Shown here piece by piece: positions 33,801 through 45,800 of a stretch of 64,000 bases of DNA. Where the stretch lies: contig NC_134137.1 of assembly GCF_033958435.1 (NCBI RefSeq), positions 122,672,001 to 122,736,000 on the forward strand, in the 5' to 3' direction. The position numbers and the translations under genes were made by a program. Positions within the stretch are counted from its first letter, which is position 1, and each line of letters starts with the position of its first letter. The notes beneath the pieces were generated by a model. It ran no database searches and was not told the DNA's origin. It saw only the letters and a program-made list of their open reading frames with translations. Origin of the DNA: Carettochelys insculpta (Eukaryota > Chordata > Testudines > Carettochelyidae).

Positions 33801-36800
33801 GCTGTACATGGTGTTTTTAGTTTTACCTTCCCTCACCTTTCCGAGTTACCTAATCTCTTATGGGCCGTGTCTACACTAGCCAAAAACTTCGAAATGGCCA
33901 TGCAAATGGCCATTTCGAATTTTACTAATGAAGCGCTGAACTACATATCCAGTGCCTCATTAGCATGCGGGCGGCCATGGCACTTCAAAATTGATGCGGC
34001 TCGCTGCCGCGCGGCTCGTCCAGACGGGGCTCCTTTTCGAAAGGACCCGGCCTACTTCGAAGGCCCCTTATTCCTGTGAGCAGATGGGAATAAGGGGACT
34101 TTGAAGTAGCTGGGGTCCTTTCGAAAAGGAGCCCCGTCTGGATGAGCCACGTGGCGGCGAGCCGCGTCAATTTCGAAGTGCTGCGGCCACCCGCATGCTG
34201 ATGAGGTGCTGAATATGTATTTCAGCGCTTCATTAGTAAACTTCGAAATGGCCATTTGCATGGCCTTTTTGAAGTTTTTGGCTAGTGTAGACATAGCCAT
34301 GCTGTTTTGGTATTCATGCGGTTATTTATTCTACACAAATTTTTCCCTCCAATTACTTCCTCTTTTTGGCTCTGAGTAAACCAGCAGATTAGTAGTATTT
34401 TTGTTTTTATTTCTTCTTTAGTAGTTCTCAGAAAGGTCTAGGTACTTTACAAATGCAGAGAAAGACCCAGCCCCAGCTCTGATGAGCATACCATCTACTA
34501 AAGGATGGGGAAATGGGATACAATGCAAATCAGGGTGATTACAGGGCTCTTTGCTGGCCAAGCAAAACGAGGCATTATACTCAACAATTCTCTATTGGTC
34601 TAACATAACTTTTGAAGACCATGTCCATTTGTTGTTAATATGCAGAAAAAAACTACATAGTTTCTTATCTTTAGTAACGGAAGGTTAATATAAGGTACAC
34701 ATAGTCCCCGACCTATGAACGGGTTACATTCCAAACACCTGGTCATAACTCGATTTGGTTGTAAGTCAGAAATACCCTTATATTGTAATCCCTTGAGGTA
34801 CGCACGGGTTGTGGTCCACGCAACCTTCGTATACCTTGAACTTCACGTAAATCGGGGAGGGCTTGGATTGCAGCCCTGGGAGGGGCGGGGGGTAAACCTG
34901 GGGTGGGTTAGGATGGCAGGCGTGGTGGGAGGGTGCAGTTGAGCTGGGACTTGCAGGGGGTTTGACCTGGGCAGCAGGGGGTTGGGGCGGGAGCTCTAGG
35001 TGCAGGTTGAAGCCGGAGCCCTGCAGACTGGAGAGTGTGAGCTGCAGCTATGGGGGATTACAGAGGTTGAATGGGGCAGGGGAGGTTAGCTGGGGTGGGG
35101 GTAGAGTCTCATGCACCTGCAGCGGCTGACAGCTTGAGCCTCACTCACACTGGTGACTGACAACCCAGTGTGTGCCAGGAGGATCAGCTAGGCGGAAGGG
35201 GGATTGAATGGGGGTGGCTTGAGCTGGCAGGGGGGACAGAGCCTCTGCACATACTGGTGACAGCTGGAGCTCCAGGTGCGGGGATGAGCTGGGGCTGCAG
35301 AAGGGAGGGAGGGGTTGAGCCGGGTGGGGGCATTGAATGGTGGGTGCACTGGGGTGGGGTGGTTGAGTGGACGGGGGTTGGAGTCCCACCAGGGGCTGGG
35401 AGCCGGAGCCCCAGGCACAGTTGAAATTGGAGCCCCATGCATAGTGGGGGGTGAGCTGGGGCCATTGGGTGGGGGTTGAACGGGGATACACCGAGGTGGA
35501 GTACTTGAGCGGGAGGCAGGTTGGAGCCCTGCGCGTGCTGAGCCAGCCGCGTGGCGGGGAGGTGATCTGAGGCCACATGCGGGTTGGGGGCCAGGTGTGG
35601 GGGTCGAGGCCCGGGTGTGTGGGAGGGTTGGGGTACAGGGGTTGGAGCTGGGTCCACAGGGGCTAGAGGGGAGCCCCAGGCATGCAGTCAGAGCTCCCCG
35701 CTGGGTGAAGTGAGATGGAGGTTGGTTGTAAGTACGCATGGTCATAAGTCAATGTGTTGATAAGTCAGGGACCATCTGTAATTAACTTTCAGTTTTTCGA
35801 GTGCTGGTCCTACGTCTATGCCACTGCAGGTAACTGACAAGAAGTATTGAAATAGGGGGAGGATGTGAGGTTGTAGATGGCACAGCAGAACAAATATCTA
35901 CTGTTCCAAAAGATGCATCAGAGGAGTCCTGTACCAAGGCATAAGGTCTAGTAAATGTGTGGACTGAATGCCACATAGCTGCCTTCTTGGCTAGGAGAGA
36001 CATAGAGCAAGAAACTCATGTTTTAAATGGAGGCTTACTGAGCACTGAGAGAGCAAGGTTCAAGTCCCATTTAAGAGAAGGCTTTTTGATAGGCATTTTC
36101 AGAATCTTCTAGTCAGAGGGTGTGCAAAGATCGAGTAGCCCTGCAAAGGCAGATGTTTGCCACGTGGACCCATAAGGAATTGACAATCTTCTTGTCTGCA
36201 AGAACATAGTCCGGAATGAGAGGAATATCTGTGGCTTCTAATGAAATACATCTTCAAAATACTCAGACAGCAAAAGGCTTCCACTTGGCAATGTCGTATA
36301 AGCACTGCTGGTGGTCATCACTGACTGAGAAGGACTGCAAGCAGGAAGCACAAATTTGAAACCCAGGGTACTGGACATAGTTCAGTATCCCACTGGGGCA
36401 CGGGTGACAGAGCCAGGGAGATCAACTAAAAATTCTAAAACTGTCAGATAAAAACCTAGAGAATACAAAAGAGCTATTTACAAATACCTAAATATATTTT
36501 CACAGATGAAGAAGCTGAAGGTTCAGATACCGGAGGTTCCAGTTTGGACCAAGTGGGCACAGCCCCACCCTTTATTTCCTCAGTGGGAGGCATAAGGTGA
36601 GAGAACAGCATATGTGCAGGCCAATGGAAACTGCCTTCACAATCCTCTGGCTGTGGATGCACTGAGGGCTTGCACACCAACAGGGGATACAGATAGGGAA
36701 CCAGGACTCAGAGAAGACACCTGAGGTTATACACATCTCCTAGGACTAGAAGGGACCTGAGGAGGTCATCTAATCCAGTCCCCTGACCCCTTGGCAGGAC

Positions 36801-39800
36801 CAAGCACCATCTCTGGCATCTATTTGCCCCAGTCCCTAAATGGCCTCCTCAAGGACTGAGCTCACAACCCTGGATTTAGTAGGCTAATGCTCAAACCACT
36901 GACCTATCCCTTCATATCCCTTCATATCTACACTAGCCCAGAAGACCGACTCACTCAGCATTGATCTTCTGGGTTTTGATTTCACACATCTGGTAGGGAA
37001 ATTGACCTCTCAAGGGTCGCAGTTGACACCCGTACTCCTTGCAAGATGGGAAAAGTAAGGGAGGTCAACATCAGAACTCTCCCACGTAAGCCGAGCACAA
37101 TTATGTTGATTCTAGCTACGCAACTGCCATAGCTAGAACTGCATATCTGCAGCTGACTTACTTTGTTTAGTGTAGATAAAGCCTGAATAGCACAAAATGA
37201 CTGTTTGGTGCGGCAGGCAGAGCAGAATTGTGAAATTAGAGGGGTCATCGCGCTACTTTCGCTGCATTTTTATACTTCAGTCTGGGGATTAGGTCCATCC
37301 AGAGCAGATCTCCAGTAAATATTTTTGCAGCTGCAGCAGCACCACTGCTCCAGGAAATACTTGTGGCAGGGTGGAATAGGAGCCCTTTTTCAATTCTATT
37401 GGTAAAATGAATCAGCAAATGGAACTGCTGGTCAGGACTGTGGCACTTTGCCAGTCTGATGCAAAGGGTTAAGACTGGGGGATTGGGGGCTCCTTCAGAT
37501 CAGGAGCTATATTGGTTAAGCAGGAGTGAGACTTGAGAATTGCTCTGTGGGTTGGTCCACTCTGTGCCTAGCTCAGGCAATATCATTTACCTTCGCCCAG
37601 ACACAAGTGTTTTAGTTCATCTAAATAGTGTCTCTTTGGTATTGCAAGCAGAGAGGTATGACAAGGGGAGGGATGACCAAAACAGGCAGCCAAATTGGGG
37701 TGGATGGGCAGCACATCGGGTGCCTGTGAGGAGAATGGAGGGCTGCAGTGAGTGCTTTATCTGTGAAATATACTTGGCCTACAGAAACAGCAAAGTATCA
37801 GAGAGGTAGCCAAGTTGGTCTGTATCTTTAAAAACAACAAGAAATCCCATGGCACCTTATAGACTAAACAGATATTTTGGAGCGTATGTGTTCATGGGCA
37901 AAGACCCGCTTCGTCAGAAGTCCACCATCTGCCCAGTAGTCATACACTTGTGTTTTCAAGTTACACACTTCAAATTTCCCTTCCCACTTCTTCCATCCAT
38001 CAAACCCTCTGCCCACAGCAATTCCTAGCTTTAAAGTTAATGTCCCTAAACTACTCTCTGCCAACCTTCAGTCACTTCCCTTAAAACAAATAAGCAGTTC
38101 ACATGTAAGCACTGGTGAAACAAGTCACTTCCTTTGGATATCAACAGAACACTGGGGCTTCAGGAGAGATTTAAATGAGCGGAGGTGTGTGACTTTTCAG
38201 ACCAGCTCAGGAGAGGCATTCCATGCACTGGGCAATGCTGAGGAAAACGGAGAAATGATTATTGGAGGAGCAGGCAATAAGAATGTTTTCAATGACATGG
38301 AGAAGAAGCAAATACATTGGGTAAATCAGTACTATGTAAGAGCTTTGAGGTGAGGTGACTTGAAGCTTAAAGGGCTAGAAGTTAATGCAACAGAGAAGGG
38401 GCAGCCAGTGTTTACATGAGATGGGCAAAGTAGGTTATCTTAATTTGAGCAGATGGGAGTGAAACAATTCAGGTTCTGAGGAGGCCTGTTATGAAGTGGT
38501 TGCAAAGAATTGAAACAGGAGATGATGACGGCTTGTCTGCGAGTTTTAGCTGCACAAGAACTTTTTTGTTACATTATATCAAAAGTGCATGAATGGCCTG
38601 CAAGTGTTAACCAAATCAAGTGCTAAATCACTAGTCATTGTGAATGAATTATCAATCTTTTTTAAGCTATACTTTAAGCTTCTCTTTATTCTAATAAATC
38701 CCATGGTTAGTTCCAGCATTTCCTGAAGTCCATTTTATTCTATATTATCATCATATACCCATTTACGTGAGGCTTCATACCTACCAGCAGAAGGAACATT
38801 CACAAGGACTGTATTTTTTTCCCAAGGCTACATGTTGAACTTACGATCCTTATGAAATACATCCCCTGCTACAAAACTTACCACACTGATGGCAGCAAGG
38901 GGCAAAAAGCATCTGAAAATCATGTTCACAATACTTCCTGCCTTCAAACTGCAAACAGGAAACAAAGTGGAAGTTAGAGAAATAGAGTGTACTTCACATT
39001 TCACATCAATAATCTACATACTGTGTGGTTCCATGTCATTCCCAGATGCAGTTAAACTGTAAAAGACGACTAGGGTATAACAAAGATGAGACAGTCAAAG
39101 AGACTTCTATGTGAGACCAACTAGTCACCTTTAGTTCAAAAATCTAGCTATCTTCCATCAACATTAAGCAGGAAATACATTATTTGTTCCAGTATTAAGT
39201 TTTCTTTTAAAAGGCTGTGTCTAAAACTTTTGCTCTGCGTTATTATTTATTATGTCAGACAATATAAGTTCAAACAGGATACAGAAAATATGACGCAATA
39301 TACAATGCTGCAGGCAGAAATTAACTTTTGAATTAATAGGTCATCTTATAAACACCCTTCCACTAAGGAGCATTTTTCTTGCACCCCTCTACACTTCTTG
39401 AAAGAATGGAAAAAAGGTGCAGGAGAATGTTCATGTCAAAAATGTCTGCAATTTACTGTGCACAACAACTTTCCATCTTAGCAGTCTACTTCCAGTTTAG
39501 AAACTTTGTCTGTCTCTCTGACCATCCCTCCTAAAACAGTAAGAGCTAAGACCACCAAATTTGGTATGCAGCTGCTTCTTATAAACTTAAAGCAAGGTCA
39601 GGGTTTGGTTGTGACAGGAAAATGGGACGTACTCAGCATTTAACTGTTTCTCTTGAAATGGAAAGGGAGGGATCTGGTAACAGGGAGAGGTATACTGCAG
39701 AATCACCACAGGGAGGCAGCAAGAGGCCAGAGATGCTGACTAGGATAACTATAACCCCACTGAGCCAGCATAGGCCAGAGGTGGAGAAGGGGTCAGCTAT

Positions 39801-42800
39801 CTGCTATGTATTTCAGAGTTTGTCTGCTTGTGTGACTGTCTGTCCCACAGTTGGGGGACATGCACCCCTTCCCTGGCTGTGCCCACTTCAGCTGCAACGA
39901 TCATGGATAGGTGCTTCCCACCTGACCCAAGCTGCTGTGGTGAGAGAAGGTTGGCATTGTCTCTGCTCAGGGCAGCCTGCATACTGAATCATTTCCTGTC
40001 CCATCCCAGAGCAATCATTTAAATCAGTATACTCCATACTTAAAACATTGGTGTACCCCTTTTGGAACTTTGGCCTTATCAGCTTACCCCCTCTCCCAGT
40101 GCCATCTCAGTATTTATCTCCTGGTTTTTTAGCAATTTATTTTCTGCCATGTACCCCTTCAAATCCTTTCAAGTACCACCAGTGGTACATGTACCACACT
40201 TTGAGAAACATTGATTTAAATGAAGAAAAACAAAACTTATTTGAGTTAAGGACCTGAGCAATGCCAGGTAAATCTTCTAGTATAACAATGAAACATGTAG
40301 GAAGAGAGCTTCCAATTCAATCTATGGGTGTTAATTCCCTTGAATGCAAACCTAGGCAGGTTGAACAGATTTTCCTTCCTTTCCATTTGTGTCAAACAGA
40401 CATAACTGTTTTAATTTTTAGCCCTTTTCTGCAATACACTGTGGCTAATCCTACTGGTTATCTACCAGCAAAACCCCTCAATTCCAGGTAACTAATCACA
40501 CAATACATATTTTTAAAACATACAAGAGAATCAAGAATCAAAAGTTCCTAAGTAGAAAATCTTATTTCAAAATAATCACTAACTAGATGCAAATATCAAG
40601 GTATTTAATAGCTTACTAGAAAGATATATAGTAAAAAGTGCTCCTTCAAGGACCCTCTCATTAAGTCTGTTTCTGCTAAACACCAGCTTGTTCATTGCAG
40701 CAGCATCTTCTGGCCCAGCTGTAGGCTGATCAATATTTAAAAAAAATATATCCTCACACCTCAGGAATAAAACTCGTCAATGCCTGGTGCCTGATTTAAC
40801 AAAACCATTAATTGTTATCCAAGAAAACTCATAATCTCTTTAAAATGCAGGTTCTCCATCTTCTGTACTTGGAAGGGATTCTGACCTACTTCTTCTAAAG
40901 GGGAAAGAGCCACACCATCTGCCCTAGCACCATGTCCTACAGGAGCAGACACATGAGGAGGGTAGATTCGCATGATAGAAGAGTTTTGGATTATGGAGCT
41001 GCCACACTAAATGTAAGAGTGATGACTGATGTAACAGGCATCACTAAGCATGTGCATTCATGTTCACATCAATTTACTGATTTGCATTCTGCAGATTGAG
41101 ATCCGTGTGTTAGGTTTGTCTTTCATTGTCCTTTAGTTATAGTGGCACCAAAACTCTCAGTTTAGGGTAACTGTTACAGTATTTAATACGTGACCATGCA
41201 CACATATGTGCTAAAAAACTCCTTGCAGCGTCCATACAACATGTACTGTTGTCAGATAATGGTTTAAAACCAGAAGTGCACTGGAACTGCAATGTGGGGA
41301 TCTGAATCCAAAGCAAAAACACGTCTGGAGCTGGGGATTCCATTTGGACTTATTTTTATTCAGATTAGTCAATCAGGAACCATGCTAATCTGATGAGGCC
41401 AAGCATCATGGAATACAAGGTATTCCTGGGGGAACTCTGCATCAAAAAAATTAAAAATTCTGCACAATTTGTTAAAATAACACTATGTAATCACACCAGT
41501 TTCAGTTATTTTAGTAATTTATTTCAAAACACCAATTAGCAAGTATGCTTATAACAATACAGACATTAAAAAATTCCCCCAGGAGTACTTGAAACCCATT
41601 CCTTCAGTTTCTGCTTCTCTTCCTTTTCTCTGTCACAGTCTGGCAATGGGGCCACACACTCATCACACCCCCATCATCAGAGGCAAGGCACAAAATCCCT
41701 TCCTCGAGCTCAGACTATGTGTTTATGGGATTGGATAAGAATCTTTGCTGCTGTACTTTGGTGTTGTTTTAATCTTAACAGAAGATGTGAAAAACTTGGG
41801 GAAAATGCTCTGAAAGGTCTTTTCTGTACAGGATTTTTGCCCTGTTGCGGGTGGAAATATTTTGTCACCAAAAGAGCAGGCAAACAATGTTGCCACTGCA
41901 CAATTTTTAACAACACTGCTATGTCGCTAAAGGTTGTGTCGTGTATATATAGCCTCTGACATCTTACCACCACTAACCAGTGCCTTTTTTGTGCTGGTTA
42001 CTTGCTGATACTGAGTACTGACAACTCCACAGCTCCAGAAGACTGAATACCAGCTCCTCTCTGTTTACAAAAAAGGCACTGCCACTAACCTTTTTTTTTG
42101 TGAAAACTCGAGGAAAAAAAAGGATTTAACCCTTTGGCCAGTGCTTCATTTTCTTTTATTAGAGAGGTAGCCATGTTAGTCTGTATCTTCAAAAACAACA
42201 AGAAGTCCTGTGGCACCTTATCGACTAACAGATATTTTGGAGCATAAGCTTTCACTAGCAAAGACCTGCTTCGTCAGATGCAACATGCAACAAAGCAGGT
42301 CTTTGCCCACGAAAGCTTATGCTCCAAAATATCTGTTAGTCGATAAAGTGCCACAGGACGTCTTGTTGTTTTTCTTTTATTGTCTTTCTCTCCTCACTGA
42401 GTACTGGGCCTACTCATCTCACCCCCCACTGACGGAGACAAAAACCTATAAGATCTTTATCAAGGATTCGCAAAACTTATTTACCCACTTTGGAAAGTAA
42501 AGGAACAGATTTACAGGGCCAGATGAGTGCCCAGAAGTCACCAACTTCACAATAGCCCCAACAATGAAAATAATAGCACGTCACTTCTCATCACCTATAG
42601 CCCCCAGCTTAAACCCCTCCAGTGAAACATTGACAACCTACAACTTATCCTGGAACACAATCCCTCATTTTTGTGTGACAGGCCAATCCTCTCCTACAGA
42701 TAGCAGCCCAACCTCAAGAAAAGACTCACCAGGAGCCACACACCATACCACAGAAACACAAACTCAGGAACCTACCCCTGCAGTGAACCCTGTTCCTAAC

Positions 42801-45800
42801 TCTTTCCGTACATTTATACTAATGACACCATCACTGGACTAACCCCATCAGCCACACCATCAAGGCTTGGACATCTGCACATCCACTAATGTGATATATG
42901 CCATTGTGTGCCAGCAATACCCGTTGGCCAAGTACACTGGACAAACTACAGTCTCTGTGCCAAAGGATGAATGGAAATAAATCTGACATAAGTAATTGGA
43001 AAACACATAAACTTGTAGGGAAACACTTGATCCTCTCTGGACATTCCATAATGGATTTAAAAGTATCCATTCTTCTACAAAAGAATTTTACCACAGGATT
43101 ACACACAAAGCAGAACTGGACTGGAATTCATTCATTCATTCATTCATTCATCTGAATTGGAATTCATTTATAAATATGACACTTTTAAATTACGCCTTAA
43201 CAGAGATCTCAACTATCTTACATATTAAAAGGGCAATTTCCCCATTTTTGGTATCTGCAGGAATGGCACACATGCTACTTAACTTAATTTGCTTCATTTA
43301 TTGGTTCTACTAGTGACAGGTAATGCCCTGCTTTTTCCTCTCCTTCCTCCCCTTCTCTCTCTCTATATATACACCCTGGATTCCTGGGGAAAGAGGAGGG
43401 GAGGCAACCCCAGCTGCTGCTGCCACCTGCCCACACCGCCTGCGCCTTGCCCCAGATAATCCTCCCCCCTCTTCCCATCATAGGATGGCTGGGGCAGTCA
43501 CCCTGGGTCCCCCAAAACTGAAGGACCTGGCCCTACCTCATCCTATGGACAGGACAGCTCTGTAGGTGAGAGGCAAACCAGTTCAGAAAAATAAAATGGC
43601 CCACCTGAATTTTTTAAGAAGGTGGCGTAAGGCAGATAAGAGATAGAAGAGAGAGGGGAAAATCCATTTCCTCACTTTCTCCAATCACTTTCATTGTTCT
43701 GATGTGGCAGAACATCTTGGGGGAGGCAAGGCATTTAACAGGGACAGCTATGAAGCCCCTTCCCTAGCCATGATTTTTGGAAACATCTGCCTGGTTGCTC
43801 CCATTCCCTGCCTTGCTTAAGGACAGGTTTGCTTTTATCTAAATCACACAAAACACTCCTCCGTTTTCACAGCCAGGTACTAAATATCTGGGCAGGCACC
43901 TTTTTATGGAGGACGGGCAGGCCATGTGCATATTCCCTAATTTCTGAGCAAAAGGACCAGGAAGTTCCCCAAGGCATCTCCTGCAATCATTTCAGTCATC
44001 AGTCTTTTAAACAATGGAGGGACCAGGCAACCCAAACAGAGTACATGGGCATGGGTCTTAGTTCTAGAACACATTAAAAAAAACCTTAAAAGAGATCACT
44101 GCCACAAACACAGGCTTTCTGGGCCTAAGGCGTGGAAGGACGTGACAGAGGGTAGCTTAATTGAACTTGTGTGTAAAAAATACCGAGGACAGGATGTCCC
44201 AGGGAGCGGGGAAGAGACTGGCTGGGTTCCCTGCAACACAAAAGAAGGACTGAAGGGAGAGCTAGTATGCATGGGATTGGGCACGGGGAGGGGAGGGAGC
44301 TATGGAAGCACCTGGTTGTCTGGAGTATGCACAATGTACTTTAGTAATGCAGGATGTGGAGTGGGGCACAATGGGTGGCTGTGTTTTCCTGCCACAGAAC
44401 TGTGCAATTCCTCTTCAGAGGGAGAGGGAAGACAGGGTGGCTGATGGAAGAGAGAGGAGAATAGGGAAAGTACCGGGACATTCACAACACTTGGCATCTC
44501 TTTCCTGGGATTCAGGGCAGGGCTATTTTGAGTGCAGTATTTTGTACCCACTACCCCTTGTCAGGAAAGGAGAAGTGGGAAGTTCAAAATATACACTTAT
44601 TTTGAACTAACTTAGGCAATTTGTGCAACAGGAACTGTGTTAAGTTATTTTAAGATATGGCTACAGTATAGCCCTCGCCTTAGTGTATTAGTATTGGTTG
44701 GCACGTTCTGTTTATTTTAGCTTAATAAATTGCTTTGATCTGTCTGTTTTTACTTTCAATCACTGAAATTTTTAACTTTTTATACCCAATAAAAACACTT
44801 TTATTTATTATCAAGTCTAGTGTAAATATACTCATCCTTCGCTATACAAGCACAATTTGTTTCCAACTTTCTGTTCATAGGCAGAAACTTGTAAGAGGGA
44901 CACTAAATTCCTATTAAATTACATGTAAAAGTCTCTGATAGGTTCCTAGGGCTCCTAATTCGGGGAAGGAGTGGCAGCAGGTGGAGCTGTTTTTGAAAGG
45001 TGAGTGAACCTGGGGTTGGGGAGAGTTAAAGGCTGGGGGTAGTTTGGGGCTGTGAGCAGGAGGGTTAAAACCTGGTGGTGGGTTGAGGTGGCGGGGGGGC
45101 GGGGTTTCAGGTTGCCACAATTTGGGGCCGGCGGGGGCAGGGTCAGGCTGCAGGGATGTGGGGGGTCAGGTGGCGGGGGGTCTGGCTGCTGCTGTTTGCA
45201 GCTGCGGGGCCACAGGGAGGGGGTCAGATGGCAGGGCCACAGGGTCAGGTGGCAGAGGGGTCTGGCTGCACAGTTTGGGCAGCAGGGCCGGCGGGGTGAC
45301 AGGTGGCGGGGTGGGGGGTGTCTGGCCAGGGGGCTGACAGGAGTGGGGGGATCTGACTGTGAGGGGTGCAGGCAGCAGAAGGACCTGGCTGCAGGACTGC
45401 GGGGGTTGGTGTCAGGCGGTGGGGCCATGGGGGTTAGAGGTGGTGGGAAGGGGCATCTGGCCACAGGGGATACAGGCAAAAGGGGGGGTCTGGTCGCAGA
45501 GGTAACAGGCAGCAGGGGTTCTGGATGCGAGGGGTACAGGCGGCAGGAGGGATCTGGCTGTAGGGCTGTGGCGGCGGGGTCAGGCTGTGGGACCGTGGGG
45601 GTTACAGGCAGCAGTGGGGGGTCTGGCTGTGGGGGTTACAGCCAGCAGGGTTGGTAAGCGGTTCTGGCTGCCGCTATTTAGGGCTGCAGGGGAGGGGTCA
45701 AGCAGTGGGGGGGGTCTGGCTGCGGGGCCGGGAGGGGTGTCAGGCTGCAGGGCCAGCAGGGGGTCTGGCTGCAGCGGGTTGGGGCCGTGGGGCTGGCAGG

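Noticed and set aside
35141..35745. Long Pro-rich minus-strand frames (also 44955-45657 on both strands)
   Set aside because: They are by-products of the G-rich minisatellite arrays; low-complexity composition in all frames.
36738..36910. tRNA gene on the minus strand
   Set aside because: tRNA-like boxes are followed by a SINE body and CR1-type tail, and the cloverleaf is degraded.
43127..43151. Possible CRISPR-like or regulatory repeat
   Set aside because: Simple (ATTC)n microsatellite at a retroelement end; no spacers.
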